64,000 nucleotides of DNA from Pseudomonas sp. LS1212 (GCF_024741815.1 NZ_CP102951.1:2495001-2559000); one strand, 5' to 3'; positions 15,170 through 24,165 are shown, counted from the first letter of the stretch. The notes: generated from the letters alone by a model not told the origin. Numbers and translations are program-made.

Positions 15170-16112
15170 GAATAGATGGATAGTCCTTATTCTAGGGTTG
15201 CCGACTGCAAACGCCACCGAGCGCATGCGGGCATGGCGGGCGTTGAAGGCCTGTGGTGCGGCTGTTCTGCGGGATGGCGCCTACTTGCTGCCGGATATCG
15301 AGCTCTGCCGCGAAGCGTTGGCTGCAATCGAGCGTGACATCCTTGCCATCAATGGCACGGCGTACCTATTGCCGGTCGATGACCCAGACGGTGAGCGTTT
15401 TATCGCGCTGTTCGACCGTAGCGATGACTACACCAAGCTCAATGCAGAGATCGAAGCCTGTCGCGCACAGCTCAATGTTGAAAATGCATTAGCGACGGCC
15501 AAGCAGATTCGCAAGTTGCGCAAGGCCTACGTTCAACTGACGAGCATCGACTACTTCCCAGGCCAGTCGAAACAGCAGATCGACTCAGCTTTACAGGCGC
15601 TTGAAACAACGCTGAGCAGAGCCCTGTCTGCGGATGAGCCGTATAGCCGAGACCAGCCCATTACCGTGTTGAACCAGGGCGATTATCAGGGCCGTATCTG
15701 GGCAACGCGCAAGCGCCCCTGGGTTGATCGTCTGGCCAGTGCCTGGCTGATACAACGCTTTATCGATCCCCAGGCGCGCATTCTCTGGCTGGACAGCCCC
15801 CAGGACTGCCCGGTAGATGCGTTGGGTTTCGACTTTGATGAGGCGACCTTCAGTCACGTCGGTAACCGTGTGACGTTTGAAACCTTGCAAGCCAGCTTCG
15901 ACCTCGATGCACCAGGCCTCAACCGCCTGACCACATTGGTGCATTACCTCGATGTCGGTGGCTTCCAGCCCGTTGAAGCTGCCGGTATTGAGCGCGTGCT
16001 GGCAGGGCTGCGCGAAACCATTCCCCATGACGACTATCTGCTGACAGCGGCAAGTGCCATTTTCGATGGTTTACTCGCTGGGTTTGTGCGAGAGGAAAAT
16101 CCCGATGAGTAA
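15168..16112 (+). CDS. chrB: Chromate resistance regulator ChrB
   Basis: A 314-residue two-part protein. The N-terminal half (MNRWIVLILGLPTANATERM...) is the ChrB regulatory domain. The C-terminal half (TRKRPWVDRLASAWLIQRFI, LGFDFDEATFSHVGNRVTFE) is the ChrB C-terminal domain with conserved Arg and acidic residues. ChrB senses chromate and controls chrA. Tandem operators overlap its start, consistent with autoregulation. The stop overlaps the chrA start by 8 bases, indicating translational coupling. Confidence 0.92.
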   Translation: MNRWIVLILGLPTANATERMRAWRALKACGAAVLRDGAYLLPDIELCREALAAIERDILAINGTAYLLPVDDPDGERFIALFDRSDDYTKLNAEIEACRAQLNVENALATAKQIRKLRKAYVQLTSIDYFPGQSKQQIDSALQALETTLSRALSADEPYSRDQPITVLNQGDYQGRIWATRKRPWVDRLASAWLIQRFIDPQARILWLDSPQDCPVDALGFDFDEATFSHVGNRVTFETLQASFDLDAPGLNRLTTLVHYLDVGGFQPVEAAGIERVLAGLRETIPHDDYLLTAASAIFDGLLAGFVREENPDE

Positions 16113-17499
16113 CGCCTTCAAACCCGAAGTTGAACAAGATCTACTGCGACCCGAAGCCGTCAGCCTGCTGCAGGCCTTCTGGTTCTGGCTGAAGTTGGGT
16201 TTCATCAGCTTCGGCGGGCCCGCAGGCCAGATTTCGATCATGCATCAGGAGTTGGTCGAGCGGCGGCGCTGGATTTCCGAACGGCGTTTTCTCCATGCGC
16301 TGAACTACTGCATGCTGCTTCCCGGACCGGAAGCTCAGCAGTTGGCTACCTACATTGGTTGGTTGATGCATCGCACCTGGGGGGGCGTCATAGCCGGCGT
16401 GCTTTTTGTACTGCCGTCATTGTTCATCATGATTGCATTGTCCTGGGTCTACGTCGCCTTTGGCGACGTCCCCGTAGTGGCTGGAATGTTCTATGGCATC
16501 AAGCCCGCTGTGACGGCCATTGTCGTACACGCCGCTCACCGGATTGGCTCGCGAGCGCTGAAGAACAGCTGGTTGTGGGCGATCGCAGCGGCGTCATTCG
16601 TCGCGATTTTCGCATTGAATGTGCCTTTTCCCTTGATTGTCCTGGGGGCAGCCTTGCTGGGCTACCTCGGTGGGCGCCTGGCGCCGGAAAAGTTCAGAAT
16701 CGGTGGCCACGGCGCTACGAAAAAGTCGTTCGGCCCGGCATTGATCGATGACGATACACCGACGCCCGTACATGCGCGTTTCCGCTGGCCTCGGCTGGTG
16801 CTGCTGATGTTGATCGGTGCCGTGCTATGGATCTTGCCGATGGGCATCCTGACCGCGCTCCATGGCTGGGATGGCACCTTGACCCAGATGGGCTGGTTTT
16901 TCACCAAGGCTGCTTTGCTGACCTTTGGTGGGGCGTACGCGGTATTGCCGTATGTGTACCAGGGGGCGGTTGGTCATTACGGCTGGTTGACCCCTACGCA
17001 GATGATCGATGGCCTGGCCCTGGGCGAAACCACGCCAGGGCCGCTGATCATGGTCGTGGCCTTCGTCGGCTTTGTCGGTGCCTACGTCCAGCAGGTCTTC
17101 GGCGCCGATCAGGCATTTCTCGCCGGAGCGGTAGCGGCCAGCCTGGTCACCTGGTTCACTTTCCTGCCTTCGTTTCTGTTCATCCTGGCCGGTGGCCCGC
17201 TGGTGGAGTCGACCCACAACGAACTCAAGTTCACCGCGCCACTGACGGGCATTACCGCCGCCGTTGTAGGGGTAATCCTTAATCTGGCGATGTTCTTCGG
17301 TTATCACGTGCTGTGGCCCCAGGGGTTTGCCGGCGATCTGGACTGGCCGTCCTTGCTGATCGCCGTGGCAGCGGCCATTGCCTTGTTTCGCTACAAGCGC
17401 GGCGTCATTCAGGTGCTGCTCAGCTGCGGTGTTGTTGGTTTAGTGGTGTATCTGGTGCGCGACGGAAACTGGGGTGCATTTTTTCAGTTGTGGTCGTAG
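16105..17499 (+). CDS. chrA: Chromate efflux transporter ChrA
   Basis: A 464-residue long-chain CHR transporter made of two homologous membrane halves. Each carries a family signature: FGGPAGQISIMHQELVE with LPGPEAQQLATYIG in the first, and TFGGAYAVLPYVYQGAV with ALGETTPGPLIMVVAFVGF in the second. It exports chromate using the proton gradient. The start MSNAFKPE at 16105 overlaps the chrB end. A third chromate-resistance domain gene follows 48 bases later. Confidence 0.95.
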   Translation: MSNAFKPEVEQDLLRPEAVSLLQAFWFWLKLGFISFGGPAGQISIMHQELVERRRWISERRFLHALNYCMLLPGPEAQQLATYIGWLMHRTWGGVIAGVLFVLPSLFIMIALSWVYVAFGDVPVVAGMFYGIKPAVTAIVVHAAHRIGSRALKNSWLWAIAAASFVAIFALNVPFPLIVLGAALLGYLGGRLAPEKFRIGGHGATKKSFGPALIDDDTPTPVHARFRWPRLVLLMLIGAVLWILPMGILTALHGWDGTLTQMGWFFTKAALLTFGGAYAVLPYVYQGAVGHYGWLTPTQMIDGLALGETTPGPLIMVVAFVGFVGAYVQQVFGADQAFLAGAVAASLVTWFTFLPSFLFILAGGPLVESTHNELKFTAPLTGITAAVVGVILNLAMFFGYHVLWPQGFAGDLDWPSLLIAVAAAIALFRYKRGVIQVLLSCGVVGLVVYLVRDGNWGAFFQLWS

Positions 17500-17547
17500 T
17501 GCCTGTCCGTTGATCCATCGCCCATCAAATTGGGCAGGAGGTGTGAC

Positions 17548-18000
17548 GTGAAGTGGATTACCCGTGAGCGACCGAAGATTGATCGCATAGCCTGCCCTTG
17601 GCTGATTACAAAATTTATCGATCCGCAGGCTGAGTTTTTGTACATCCCCAGCAACGCTGTGCTGCGGATTGCCGCAGAGCAAAACGCGACACCTTTCGAT
17701 ATTCCCGGCGTTGAGCTTACTCACGATGGCGAGCTGTGCAGTTTTGATGCGTTTCTGAAAAAGTATCAGCTCAATGATCCGGCCTTGCAGCATTTGGCCA
17801 GGATTGTGCGCGGAGCTGACACCTCTCGGCTGGAGCTAACGCCGCAATCGGCGGGTTTGTATGCGATTTCATTGGGGCTATCGCATAATTTCGCTGATGA
17901 CCAGCAGATGTTAGCGCATGGGTTGATCATCTATGACGCCCTGTACGCCTGGTGCAAGGACTGTCAGAGCGAGTCGCACAACTGGCCTGCGCAGATGTGA
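17548..18000 (+). CDS. Chromate resistance protein, ChrB C-terminal-domain type
   Basis: A 150-residue protein starting with GTG at 17548, seven bases after AGGAGG. It resembles the C-terminal domain of ChrB: WITRERPKIDRIACPWLITK, FDIPGVELTHDGELCSFDAF, AISLGLSHNFADD. Such stand-alone proteins are found next to chrA as accessory (ChrE/ChrB-like) factors. It is co-directional with chrBA and probably in the same operon. Biochemical role not established. Confidence 0.82.
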   Translation: MKWITRERPKIDRIACPWLITKFIDPQAEFLYIPSNAVLRIAAEQNATPFDIPGVELTHDGELCSFDAFLKKYQLNDPALQHLARIVRGADTSRLELTPQSAGLYAISLGLSHNFADDQQMLAHGLIIYDALYAWCKDCQSESHNWPAQM

Positions 18001-18066
18001 GGCGGCGCCGAGCGCCACCACGAACAGACCAAAATAACTGGAGAGTTCAAACACCCAACCGTCGCC

Positions 18067-19203
18067 TTATGCGTTCAAGCCGATCCAGCCATGCATGCCG
18101 ACATAGATGCCGACACCGATGATCAGCACACTGGAAAGGTAAGGTGCACGACGTGCTACGGTGCCCAACCAAGGCCAGCGGTTGGAGGCTTGTTTGGCAC
18201 CAATGGCTGCAGCAGCACCGACAGCGACGAGGGTGATCGCCAAGCCAATGCTGAAGCACAGCACCAGCATGCCTCCCAACGCCACTTCTTTGACCTGGAG
18301 GCAAAGTAGCAGAACCGTAATGGCCGCAGGGCAGGGAATGAGGCCGCCTGTCAACCCGAACAGGATGATCTGGCCCGTGGTGACTTCACGATTGGTGAAA
18401 CGCTTGCGGATGTCATTGGCATGCGCAAGCTCATGCGCATCCTGATACCCCTCAAGCGACAACTCCAGGCCTTCCAGCTCGGAATGCGCATGCCCATGGT
18501 CATGCTCACGATAATCCAGATCATATTCGTGGGAATGGCCGGCATGTCCGAGGCTCAAGCGCGCACTAAACTCATGAGGCTCGGGAATGTCGGCTTTCGA
18601 CTCAAGGAAACCTTCGCTCTCGACAAACGAAAACACTTGGGTGCCACCGCCAGGGCGGGTAGTTATCAAGCGCACCTGTGCAGCCGGCCATGCATGCCCA
18701 CTCAGCGCCTTCAAGCGCCAGCGTGGCGGCACACCCTCTTCAAAGATCGATAGTTCGATACGGCCATGACCGGTATCGATACGATGGGTTTCATCGTGGT
18801 GCCCATGGTCATGCTCGCCGTGGTGATGATCATCACCTTGCTCGAACTTGAACATCTGCTCGCCACGCCACGTACGCCACAGCATCCACAGCGCGATCAG
18901 AATGATCAGTGCGGATGATGCGAGCTGAAAGTACGGCTCGGTGGTTTGAGCATCAAGGCCTTTACCCAGATACATGCCGCCAATAGCGACCAACCACACC
19001 ACTGCCGTGTGCGACAGTGTCGCGGCCAAACCCAGCAACACAGCCTGTTTCACTGAACCACGGATGGCGACAATGAAAGCGGCCATCATGGTTTTCGAGT
19101 GGCCGGGCTCCAGGCCATGCAGGGCGCCGAGCAAGATAGCGCTAGGGAAATACAACCAGGCGTGCGACCCGCCCTGTTGCAAGAGTTCAGCGAAATTGGG
19201 CAT
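18067..19203 (-). CDS. rcnA: Nickel/cobalt efflux protein RcnA
   Basis: A 378-residue NicO-family membrane protein. The family motif LLGALHGLEPGHSKTMMAAF is in helix 1 and a second copy-like GLTGGLIPCPAAITVLLLCL lies near residue 285. The cytoplasmic loop is rich in His and Asp (GDDHHHGEHDHGHHDETH). It exports Ni(II) and Co(II). The upstream gene rcnR is on the same strand 7 bases away, so this is a repressor-exporter operon. Confidence 0.92.
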   Translation of the reverse strand: MPNFAELLQQGGSHAWLYFPSAILLGALHGLEPGHSKTMMAAFIVAIRGSVKQAVLLGLAATLSHTAVVWLVAIGGMYLGKGLDAQTTEPYFQLASSALIILIALWMLWRTWRGEQMFKFEQGDDHHHGEHDHGHHDETHRIDTGHGRIELSIFEEGVPPRWRLKALSGHAWPAAQVRLITTRPGGGTQVFSFVESEGFLESKADIPEPHEFSARLSLGHAGHSHEYDLDYREHDHGHAHSELEGLELSLEGYQDAHELAHANDIRKRFTNREVTTGQIILFGLTGGLIPCPAAITVLLLCLQVKEVALGGMLVLCFSIGLAITLVAVGAAAAIGAKQASNRWPWLGTVARRAPYLSSVLIIGVGIYVGMHGWIGLNA

Positions 19204-19210
19204 GTCAGGC

Positions 19211-19510
19211 CTAGAGGTATTTGGTGATTTGTTTAAACGCCTCGAGCGGAGCGCGCTCGCCGCCACTCAACGCGCAGACGGTGTCTTCCAGGCAGTGATC
19301 GATGTGATCCTGAATAAGCGTGCGCTTGGCCTGACACACCGCTTTTTCCACAGCATGCAGTTGCTGGGCAATGTCGACGCACTCACGACCTTCTTCGATC
19401 ATGGTGATGATGCTTCGCAGGTGACCGTCAGCACGCTTGAGGCGCTTGATGATCGCCTCATGGCTTTGGTGGGTATGTGGATGCGGATGGTTGTGTTCGT
19501 GCTCATTCAT
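19211..19510 (-). CDS. rcnR: RcnR/CsoR-family metal-sensing repressor
   Basis: This 99-residue all-helical regulator starts MNEHEHNHPHPHTHQSHEAI. The His-rich N-terminus precedes the conserved core: KRLKRADGHLRSIITMIEEG, CVDIAQQLHAVEKAVCQA, DHIDHCLED. Cys and His residues at the RcnR Ni/Co positions are present. It represses rcnA until Ni or Co binds. The G-tract palindrome at 19549-19570 upstream is its expected operator. Confidence 0.92.
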   Translation of the reverse strand: MNEHEHNHPHPHTHQSHEAIIKRLKRADGHLRSIITMIEEGRECVDIAQQLHAVEKAVCQAKRTLIQDHIDHCLEDTVCALSGGERAPLEAFKQITKYL

Positions 19511-19548
19511 GACTTGAGCCTCTGGCCTCAATGAATTACGCTGGCATC

Positions 19549-19570
19549 CTATCCCCCGGGGGGGGTTAGG
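19549..19570 (-). promoter_or_regulatory. RcnR operator
   Basis: The palindrome CCTATCCCCC-GG-GGGGGGTTAGG, 40-60 bases upstream of rcnR, matches the G/C-tract flanked by short TA-containing inverted repeats recognised by RcnR and CsoR proteins. It probably controls rcnRA leftward and may also affect the rightward His-rich gene at 19617. Confidence 0.75.
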
Positions 19571-19616
19571 TCAAACGCATCTGTATTGCCATAAAATGAG
19601 CTGAAAAGCAGCCAAT

Positions 19617-19979
19617 ATGTTCAGCAAAGCCCTGACAACGACAGTGGTATTCGCGCTTGCTCTCGCCATGCTGATGGCTTGGGCCGGGCATACCTATACG
19701 TTATCGGTGGCAACGAAACAGCCTGCCTGGGAGATTGCGCAAGACGACTATCACTCTCACGGCGAGGACGAGGCGTCTTCCTCCTATGCGAGCTTTTCAG
19801 ATCACTATCATTCGCCGTTGACTCCTGACCACCAGCACGAAACGCCGCAACTTACTTCTCTGCTGATATTGACCGAACAACCCAGGCTATCGATGTGGGT
19901 TGATGCCCCGCGCTATGCCGTTCCCCGTCCGCCGATATTCTTGATCGAGCGCCCACCCCGTCCTTCGTTCGCTTCCTGA
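19617..19979 (+). CDS. Putative exported His-rich protein
   Basis: A 120-residue frame divergent from rcnR. An N-terminal hydrophobic segment (ALTTTVVFALALAMLMAWAG) is followed by a soluble region rich in His and acidic residues (DDYHSHGEDE, SDHYHSPLTPDHQHET). Pro/Arg residues dominate the end. I do not recognise the family. The His clusters and position beside rcnRA and a HupE gene suggest a periplasmic metal-binding role (inference). Confidence 0.6.
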   Translation: MFSKALTTTVVFALALAMLMAWAGHTYTLSVATKQPAWEIAQDDYHSHGEDEASSSYASFSDHYHSPLTPDHQHETPQLTSLLILTEQPRLSMWVDAPRYAVPRPPIFLIERPPRPSFAS

Positions 19980-20028
19980 CCATGGCCGCGCTGCGGCCCA
20001 AGATCACTGCAACGTAGGATTTTGATCC

Positions 20029-20766
20029 ATGCATTCGCATACCATGCGCGGCGTGGGCGCATTCACTGTGCCCTCGCGTCGCCCGCTACTGCTGTTGTTT
20101 CTGTGCGTCGCGTCACTTTTCTTCGCCATCCCCGAGGCACTGGCTCACGCCGTGGCTGAAGGTGACAAAGGCTTCATCCAGGAAAGCTCCGGCGTCATGT
20201 TGCTGCCCTTCATCTACATGGGCGCCAAGCACATGATGACGGGCTACGACCACCTGCTGTTTCTCTTCGGGGTGATCTTCTTCCTCTATCGCCTGAAGGA
20301 TGTAGGGCTCTATGTCACGCTATTCGCGGTAGGCCACTCGGTCACGTTGCTGCTTGGCGTGCTCACCGAAGTCAGCATCAGCTCCTACGTGATCGACGCC
20401 ATCATCGGCTTCTCGGTGGTGTACAAGGCGCTCGACAACCTGGGCGCGTTCCAGCGCTGGTTTGGTGTCCAGCCCAACACCAAAGTGGCCACGCTGACCT
20501 TCGGCCTGTTCCATGGTTTCGGTCTGGCCACCAAGATCCAGGAGTACGAAATCTCGCCTGATGGCCTGATCCCGAACCTGATCGCCTTCAACGTCGGCGT
20601 CGAGATTGGCCAGTTGCTGGCCCTCAGCGCGATTCTCATTCTGATGGGGTATTGGCGGCGCACTGGTAGCTTCTGGCGCCACGCCTATGCGGCCAACGTC
20701 GCCATGATGAGTGCCGGTTTCCTGCTGATGGGTTACCAGCTGACCGGCCTGTTTGTCTCTGCCTAA
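20029..20766 (+). CDS. HupE/UreJ-2 family membrane protein
   Basis: A 245-residue membrane protein. After an N-terminal signal-like segment (ending ALAHAVAEGDKG) come about seven helices with the HupE/UreJ signature: MTGYDHLLFLFGVIFFLY, FAVGHSVTLLLGV, FGLFHGFGLATKIQ. Members are implicated in nickel or cobalt handling and are found in several metal-resistance clusters. It ends 12 bases before the transmembrane anchor gene, so the two are co-transcribed. Confidence 0.85.
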   Translation: MHSHTMRGVGAFTVPSRRPLLLLFLCVASLFFAIPEALAHAVAEGDKGFIQESSGVMLLPFIYMGAKHMMTGYDHLLFLFGVIFFLYRLKDVGLYVTLFAVGHSVTLLLGVLTEVSISSYVIDAIIGFSVVYKALDNLGAFQRWFGVQPNTKVATLTFGLFHGFGLATKIQEYEISPDGLIPNLIAFNVGVEIGQLLALSAILILMGYWRRTGSFWRHAYAANVAMMSAGFLLMGYQLTGLFVSA

Positions 20767-20778
20767 GGAATTCTGACC

Positions 20779-21420
20779 ATGTTCAATACTCCACTGCCAA
20801 CCGTTAATGAGTTGCCCAGCAGCCGCCAGTTGCTACGTTCGACAGCCATCGCACTGGTCACCGCCGTCGGCCTTTTGGTGACTGTCGTCATGCCATCGGA
20901 ATACGCCATCGATCCAACAGGTGTGGGACGTGCTTTGGGTCTGACGCAAATGGGCGAACTGAAAATCACCCTCGCGCAAGAAGCCCTGGCGGACGCCGCG
21001 CCGCCCCAGCCAGTCGCCGTCGCACCGGCTCCGCAGATCGCGCAAGCTCAGCCAATTGCGAAGCCGGCAGCAGAACCAGTGGTCGTGCCTGATTCGGCCT
21101 TGAAGACGAATAATATGACCGTCACGCTCAAGCCGGGTGAAGGGACAGAGATCAAGCTGGAAATGGTGAAGAACGCCACCGTCAGTTATGAGTGGACAAC
21201 CGCCGGAGGTCCAGTGAATTACGACACCCATGGCGAGCCGTACAACGCTGAGAAAGGTTACTTCCACAGCTACAGCAAAGGTAAGCAGGTCAAAGGCGAC
21301 AAAGGCGAGTTCACCGCCATTTTCGACGGTACCCATGGCTGGTTCTGGCGTAACCGTAGCAACACCAGTGTGACCATATCACTGAAAACGACCGGTAATT
21401 ACTTGAGCGTTAAGCAGTAA
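20779..21420 (+). CDS. Transmembrane anchor protein, partner of HupE
   Basis: This 213-residue protein has one membrane segment (STAIALVTAVGLLVTVVM, residues 21-38), a Pro/Ala-rich periplasmic linker (APPQPVAVAPAPQIAQAQPI), and a compact beta-rich domain with KNATVSYEWTTAGGPVNYDT and HGWFWRNRSNTSVTISLKT. The same pair, HupE plus anchor, is seen in other Pseudomonas metal clusters. Function is unknown. It follows HupE closely and is followed by a hairpin. Confidence 0.7.
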   Translation: MFNTPLPTVNELPSSRQLLRSTAIALVTAVGLLVTVVMPSEYAIDPTGVGRALGLTQMGELKITLAQEALADAAPPQPVAVAPAPQIAQAQPIAKPAAEPVVVPDSALKTNNMTVTLKPGEGTEIKLEMVKNATVSYEWTTAGGPVNYDTHGEPYNAEKGYFHSYSKGKQVKGDKGEFTAIFDGTHGWFWRNRSNTSVTISLKTTGNYLSVKQ

Positions 21421-21432
21421 TCCAAGGACGAC

Positions 21433-21460
21433 CGTTCTCCCGCTGAAAGGCGGGAGAACG
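21433..21460 (+). terminator. Hairpin after the HupE-anchor operon
   Basis: A perfect 10-bp stem CGTTCTCCCG/CGGGAGAACG with an 8-base loop starts 13 bases after the stop codon. There is no clear T-tract, so it may be a weak terminator or RNA-stabilising hairpin. Confidence 0.55.
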
Positions 21461-21508
21461 ACCTGCTCAGAGATGTTTAACTTCATCATTTTTTGGAAAG
21501 ACTTCCCC

Positions 21509-21637
21509 ATGAAAACATCAGCAACTTTGTTCCGTACGATGCTCTTGATCTGCTTCTTGGGTCTGATGACTGCATGCAGTGGTGGCGAGAAAGAAACAAC
21601 TTCCGAGAGCGTCGGGCACGGGCACTCGCACGAGTGA
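21509..21637 (+). CDS. Small lipoprotein (42 aa)
   Basis: The frame encodes MKTSATLFRTMLLICFLGLM then TACSGGEKETTS and ends HGHSHE. A signal sequence with a clean lipobox (LMTAC) gives a mature lipidated peptide of only about 20 residues. The His-terminated tail resembles metal-binding ends elsewhere in this region. No strong Shine-Dalgarno sequence is visible (TTGGAAAGA about 10 bases upstream). It sits between the HupE pair and the copper operon. Likely real because of the lipobox, function unknown. Confidence 0.6.
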   Translation: MKTSATLFRTMLLICFLGLMTACSGGEKETTSESVGHGHSHE

Positions 21638-21743
21638 CGCCATGAAAAACAAGGCCGTAAGTGTCAGAGTGCCAGCGTTTTTCAGCGATTGGAACGCCTG
21701 CTGGAACTTCTGGATTTCTAAATATCATCAGAAAGATCAAAAT

Positions 21744-21759
21744 CTTACAGAGCTGTAAT
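21744..21759 (+). promoter_or_regulatory. CopR/CusR-type box 1, upstream of the ptrA-like gene
   Basis: CTTACAGAGCTGTAAT contains the perfect palindrome TTACAG-AG-CTGTAA. It shares the pattern T(T/G)ACAGA-NN-TGTAAT with boxes at 22115 and 30156. This fits the ACA-N4-TGT core bound by heavy-metal response regulators such as CopR and CusR. It lies about 130 bases before the ptrA-like start. Confidence 0.65.
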
Positions 21760-21885
21760 GTTTACCTAAGGTTTCTGACAGGGGACGAGTCTTAAAGTTA
21801 TATCGAGCCTTGAGCTCACTCCCCCGAGAATCATCTCTTGATGTGGATTCAACGGGTTAACCAAATCTCATTCGAGGATACCCCA

Positions 21886-22032
21886 ATGAAATCCATGAAA
21901 GCACTGATGGTCGTTGCCGCATTAACCGTCTCTTTTCTGGCTATGGCCGAAGGCGGTGGTGACCGGACATTCGCTCGTATGGATGCAGCAAAGAAGAACA
22001 CAGTGGATGCGTACCAAATTACCCAAAAGTGA
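21886..22032 (+). CDS. PtrA-like small periplasmic copper-responsive protein
   Basis: The 48-residue frame starts MKSMKALMVVAALTVSFLAM behind GAGGATA, has a signal peptide ending AMA, and a mature start EGGGDRTFARMDAA. The EGGGDRTFxRM block is the PtrA N-terminal domain, known from a copper-induced Pseudomonas protein. The frame stops after AYQITQK. Reading on past the TGA in the same frame gives 19 more plausible residues to a second stop at about 22090, so the gene may have been shortened by a nonsense change. Confidence 0.75.
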   Translation: MKSMKALMVVAALTVSFLAMAEGGGDRTFARMDAAKKNTVDAYQITQK

Positions 22033-22114
22033 GACAATCAAGCTCCTCTAGCCAAGAGCAATGCCAAAGCTGTCGACCAAGCCACGTACTGAGCGTCTTG
22101 ATGAGATCCCAAGC

Positions 22115-22129
22115 TGACAGAAATGTAAT
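22115..22129 (+). promoter_or_regulatory. CopR/CusR-type box 2, upstream of copA
   Basis: TGACAGAAATGTAAT matches the consensus seen at 21744 and 30156. It lies about 185 bases before the copA start, in the gap after the ptrA-like gene, and probably drives copA-copB and downstream genes. Confidence 0.7.
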
Positions 22130-22314
22130 CACTTCGGTGGTTAAAGTGTGGCAATTTCTCAGCTCGCCTGCCGTATGAATTTTGTCATTTGCGGCGGCGG
22201 GCAAGGCTCATCGGGATTCGCGACGAACTCCTGAGTGAACGCCCACCAGCCGGTAAGCACAACGCTCAGTGTGTTTCGCGCGGTTTCCCTTTTGACTGAT
22301 TGGACATAAACGGC

Positions 22315-24153
22315 ATGCATTCCAAAACCTCTAGGCGGACCTTCGTGAAAGGCCTCGCCGCTGGTGGCATTCTCGGCGGCCTTGGTCTGTGGCGCACGCC
22401 TGTATGGGCCGTGACCAGCCCTGGTCTGCCGAGCGTACTGACCGGCAATGAATTTGACCTGTTCATTGGCGAAACCCCAGTGAACATCACCGGTTCGCCG
22501 CGTACAGCCATGACCATCAACGGCACTTTGCCGGGGCCGCTGCTGCGTTGGCGCGAAGGGGATACAGTCACGCTGCGGGTGAAGAACCGCCTGGATCAGG
22601 ACACTTCCATCCATTGGCACGGGATCATCCTGCCGGCAAACATGGACGGTGTACCGGGCTTGAGCTTCCATGGCATCGCGCCCGATGGTATGTATGAGTA
22701 CAAATTCAAGGTGCATCAGAACGGCACTTACTGGTACCACAGTCACTCTGGCTTGCAGGAGCAGGTAGGCGTCTATGGGCCGATCGTGATCGATTCCAAG
22801 GAACCTGAGCCTTTCCAATACGACCGTGATTACGTTGTGATGTTGAGTGACTGGACCGATGAAGATCCAGATCGAGTCATGGCCAAGCTGAAGAAGCAGT
22901 CGGATTACTACAACCACCACAAGCCTACAGTTGCCGACTTCATCGACGATGTCAGCGAGAAGGGCTGGTCCGCGACAGTGGCGGATCGAAAAATGTGGGC
23001 CGAAATGAAAATGAACCCCACCGATCTCGCAGACGTCAGTGGATTTACTTACACCTATCTCATGAATGGTCAGGCCCCTGACGGCAACTGGACCGGTATT
23101 TTCAAACCCGGCGAAAAGCTTCGCCTGCGCTTCATCAATGGCTCAGCCATGAGCTACTTCGACGTCCGCATTCCAGGCTTGAAAATGACCGTCGTGGCCG
23201 CCGACGGCCAGCACGTCAACCCTGTCAGCGTCGATGAGTTTCGCATCGCCGTGGCAGAAACCTATGACGTGATCGTCGAGCCTGCCAGTGCTGAGGCTTA
23301 TACCATTTTCGCCCAGTCCATGGATCGCACCGGGTATGCCCGCGGAACCCTGGCCGTGCGCGAAGGGCTGAGCGCACCGGTACCGGCAACTGATCCACGC
23401 CCGCTGTTAACCATGGATGACATGGGGATGGGTGGTATGGACCACGGCAGCATGGCGGGGATGGACCACGGCTCCATGAAGCAAGGTGATATGTCCGGTA
23501 TGGATCACAGCAAGATGACTGGCATGGACCACGGCGACATGTCCGGAATGTCCGGTATGGATCACAGCAAGATGACCGGCATGGATCATGGCGAGATGTC
23601 AGGGATGGCTGGAATGGGTGGCATGGAGATGCAATCTCACCCGGCTTCCGAAACCAATAACCCCCTGGTTGATATGCAAGCCATGAGCACTGCGCCAAAA
23701 CTCAACGACCCGGGTATTGGCTTACGGAACAATGGCCGTCGTGTCCTCACTTACGCCGACCTGAAGAGCACTTTCCAGGACCCTGATGGCCGCGAGCCAA
23801 ATCGTACGATTGAGCTGCACCTGACTGGCCATATGGAGAAGTTTTCCTGGTCATTCAACGGCATCAAATTCTCCGACGCCGAGCCATTGCGCCTCAAATA
23901 TGGCGAGCGCCTGCGCATCACGCTGGTGAACGACACCATGATGACCCATCCCGTCCACCTCCACGGAATGTGGAGCGACCTCGAGGATGAGAGCGGTAAT
24001 TTCATGGTACGCAAGCACACGATCGACATGCCGCCAGGTACCAAACGCAGCTATCGAGTGACCGCCGATGCCCTGGGGCGCTGGGCCTACCATTGCCACC
24101 TGCTGTTTCACATGGAAATGGGCATGTTCCGTGAAGTACGGGTCGATGAGTAA
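22315..24153 (+). CDS. copA: Multicopper oxidase CopA (copper resistance)
   Basis: The 612-residue protein has a Tat signal (SKTSRRTFVKGLAAGGILGG). The four copper-ligand motifs are present: SIHWHGIILP, YWYHSHSGLQ, HPVHLHGMWS and the C-terminal YHCHLLFHMEMGM. Between residues about 360 and 440 lies a Met/His repeat region with many copies of MDHSKM/MDHGxM, the copper-binding feature of plasmid and chromosomal CopA proteins. It oxidises Cu(I) in the periplasm. A TTG at 22300 is an alternative start. copB follows. Confidence 0.95.
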   Translation: MHSKTSRRTFVKGLAAGGILGGLGLWRTPVWAVTSPGLPSVLTGNEFDLFIGETPVNITGSPRTAMTINGTLPGPLLRWREGDTVTLRVKNRLDQDTSIHWHGIILPANMDGVPGLSFHGIAPDGMYEYKFKVHQNGTYWYHSHSGLQEQVGVYGPIVIDSKEPEPFQYDRDYVVMLSDWTDEDPDRVMAKLKKQSDYYNHHKPTVADFIDDVSEKGWSATVADRKMWAEMKMNPTDLADVSGFTYTYLMNGQAPDGNWTGIFKPGEKLRLRFINGSAMSYFDVRIPGLKMTVVAADGQHVNPVSVDEFRIAVAETYDVIVEPASAEAYTIFAQSMDRTGYARGTLAVREGLSAPVPATDPRPLLTMDDMGMGGMDHGSMAGMDHGSMKQGDMSGMDHSKMTGMDHGDMSGMSGMDHSKMTGMDHGEMSGMAGMGGMEMQSHPASETNNPLVDMQAMSTAPKLNDPGIGLRNNGRRVLTYADLKSTFQDPDGREPNRTIELHLTGHMEKFSWSFNGIKFSDAEPLRLKYGERLRITLVNDTMMTHPVHLHGMWSDLEDESGNFMVRKHTIDMPPGTKRSYRVTADALGRWAYHCHLLFHMEMGMFREVRVDE

Positions 24154-24165
24154 AGGAGACGGGTT

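Noticed and set aside
21642..21758. A 38-residue frame after the small lipoprotein
   Set aside because: No ribosome site, and its stop lies inside the palindromic copper box. Composition (WNACWNFWISKYHQ) does not suggest a real peptide.
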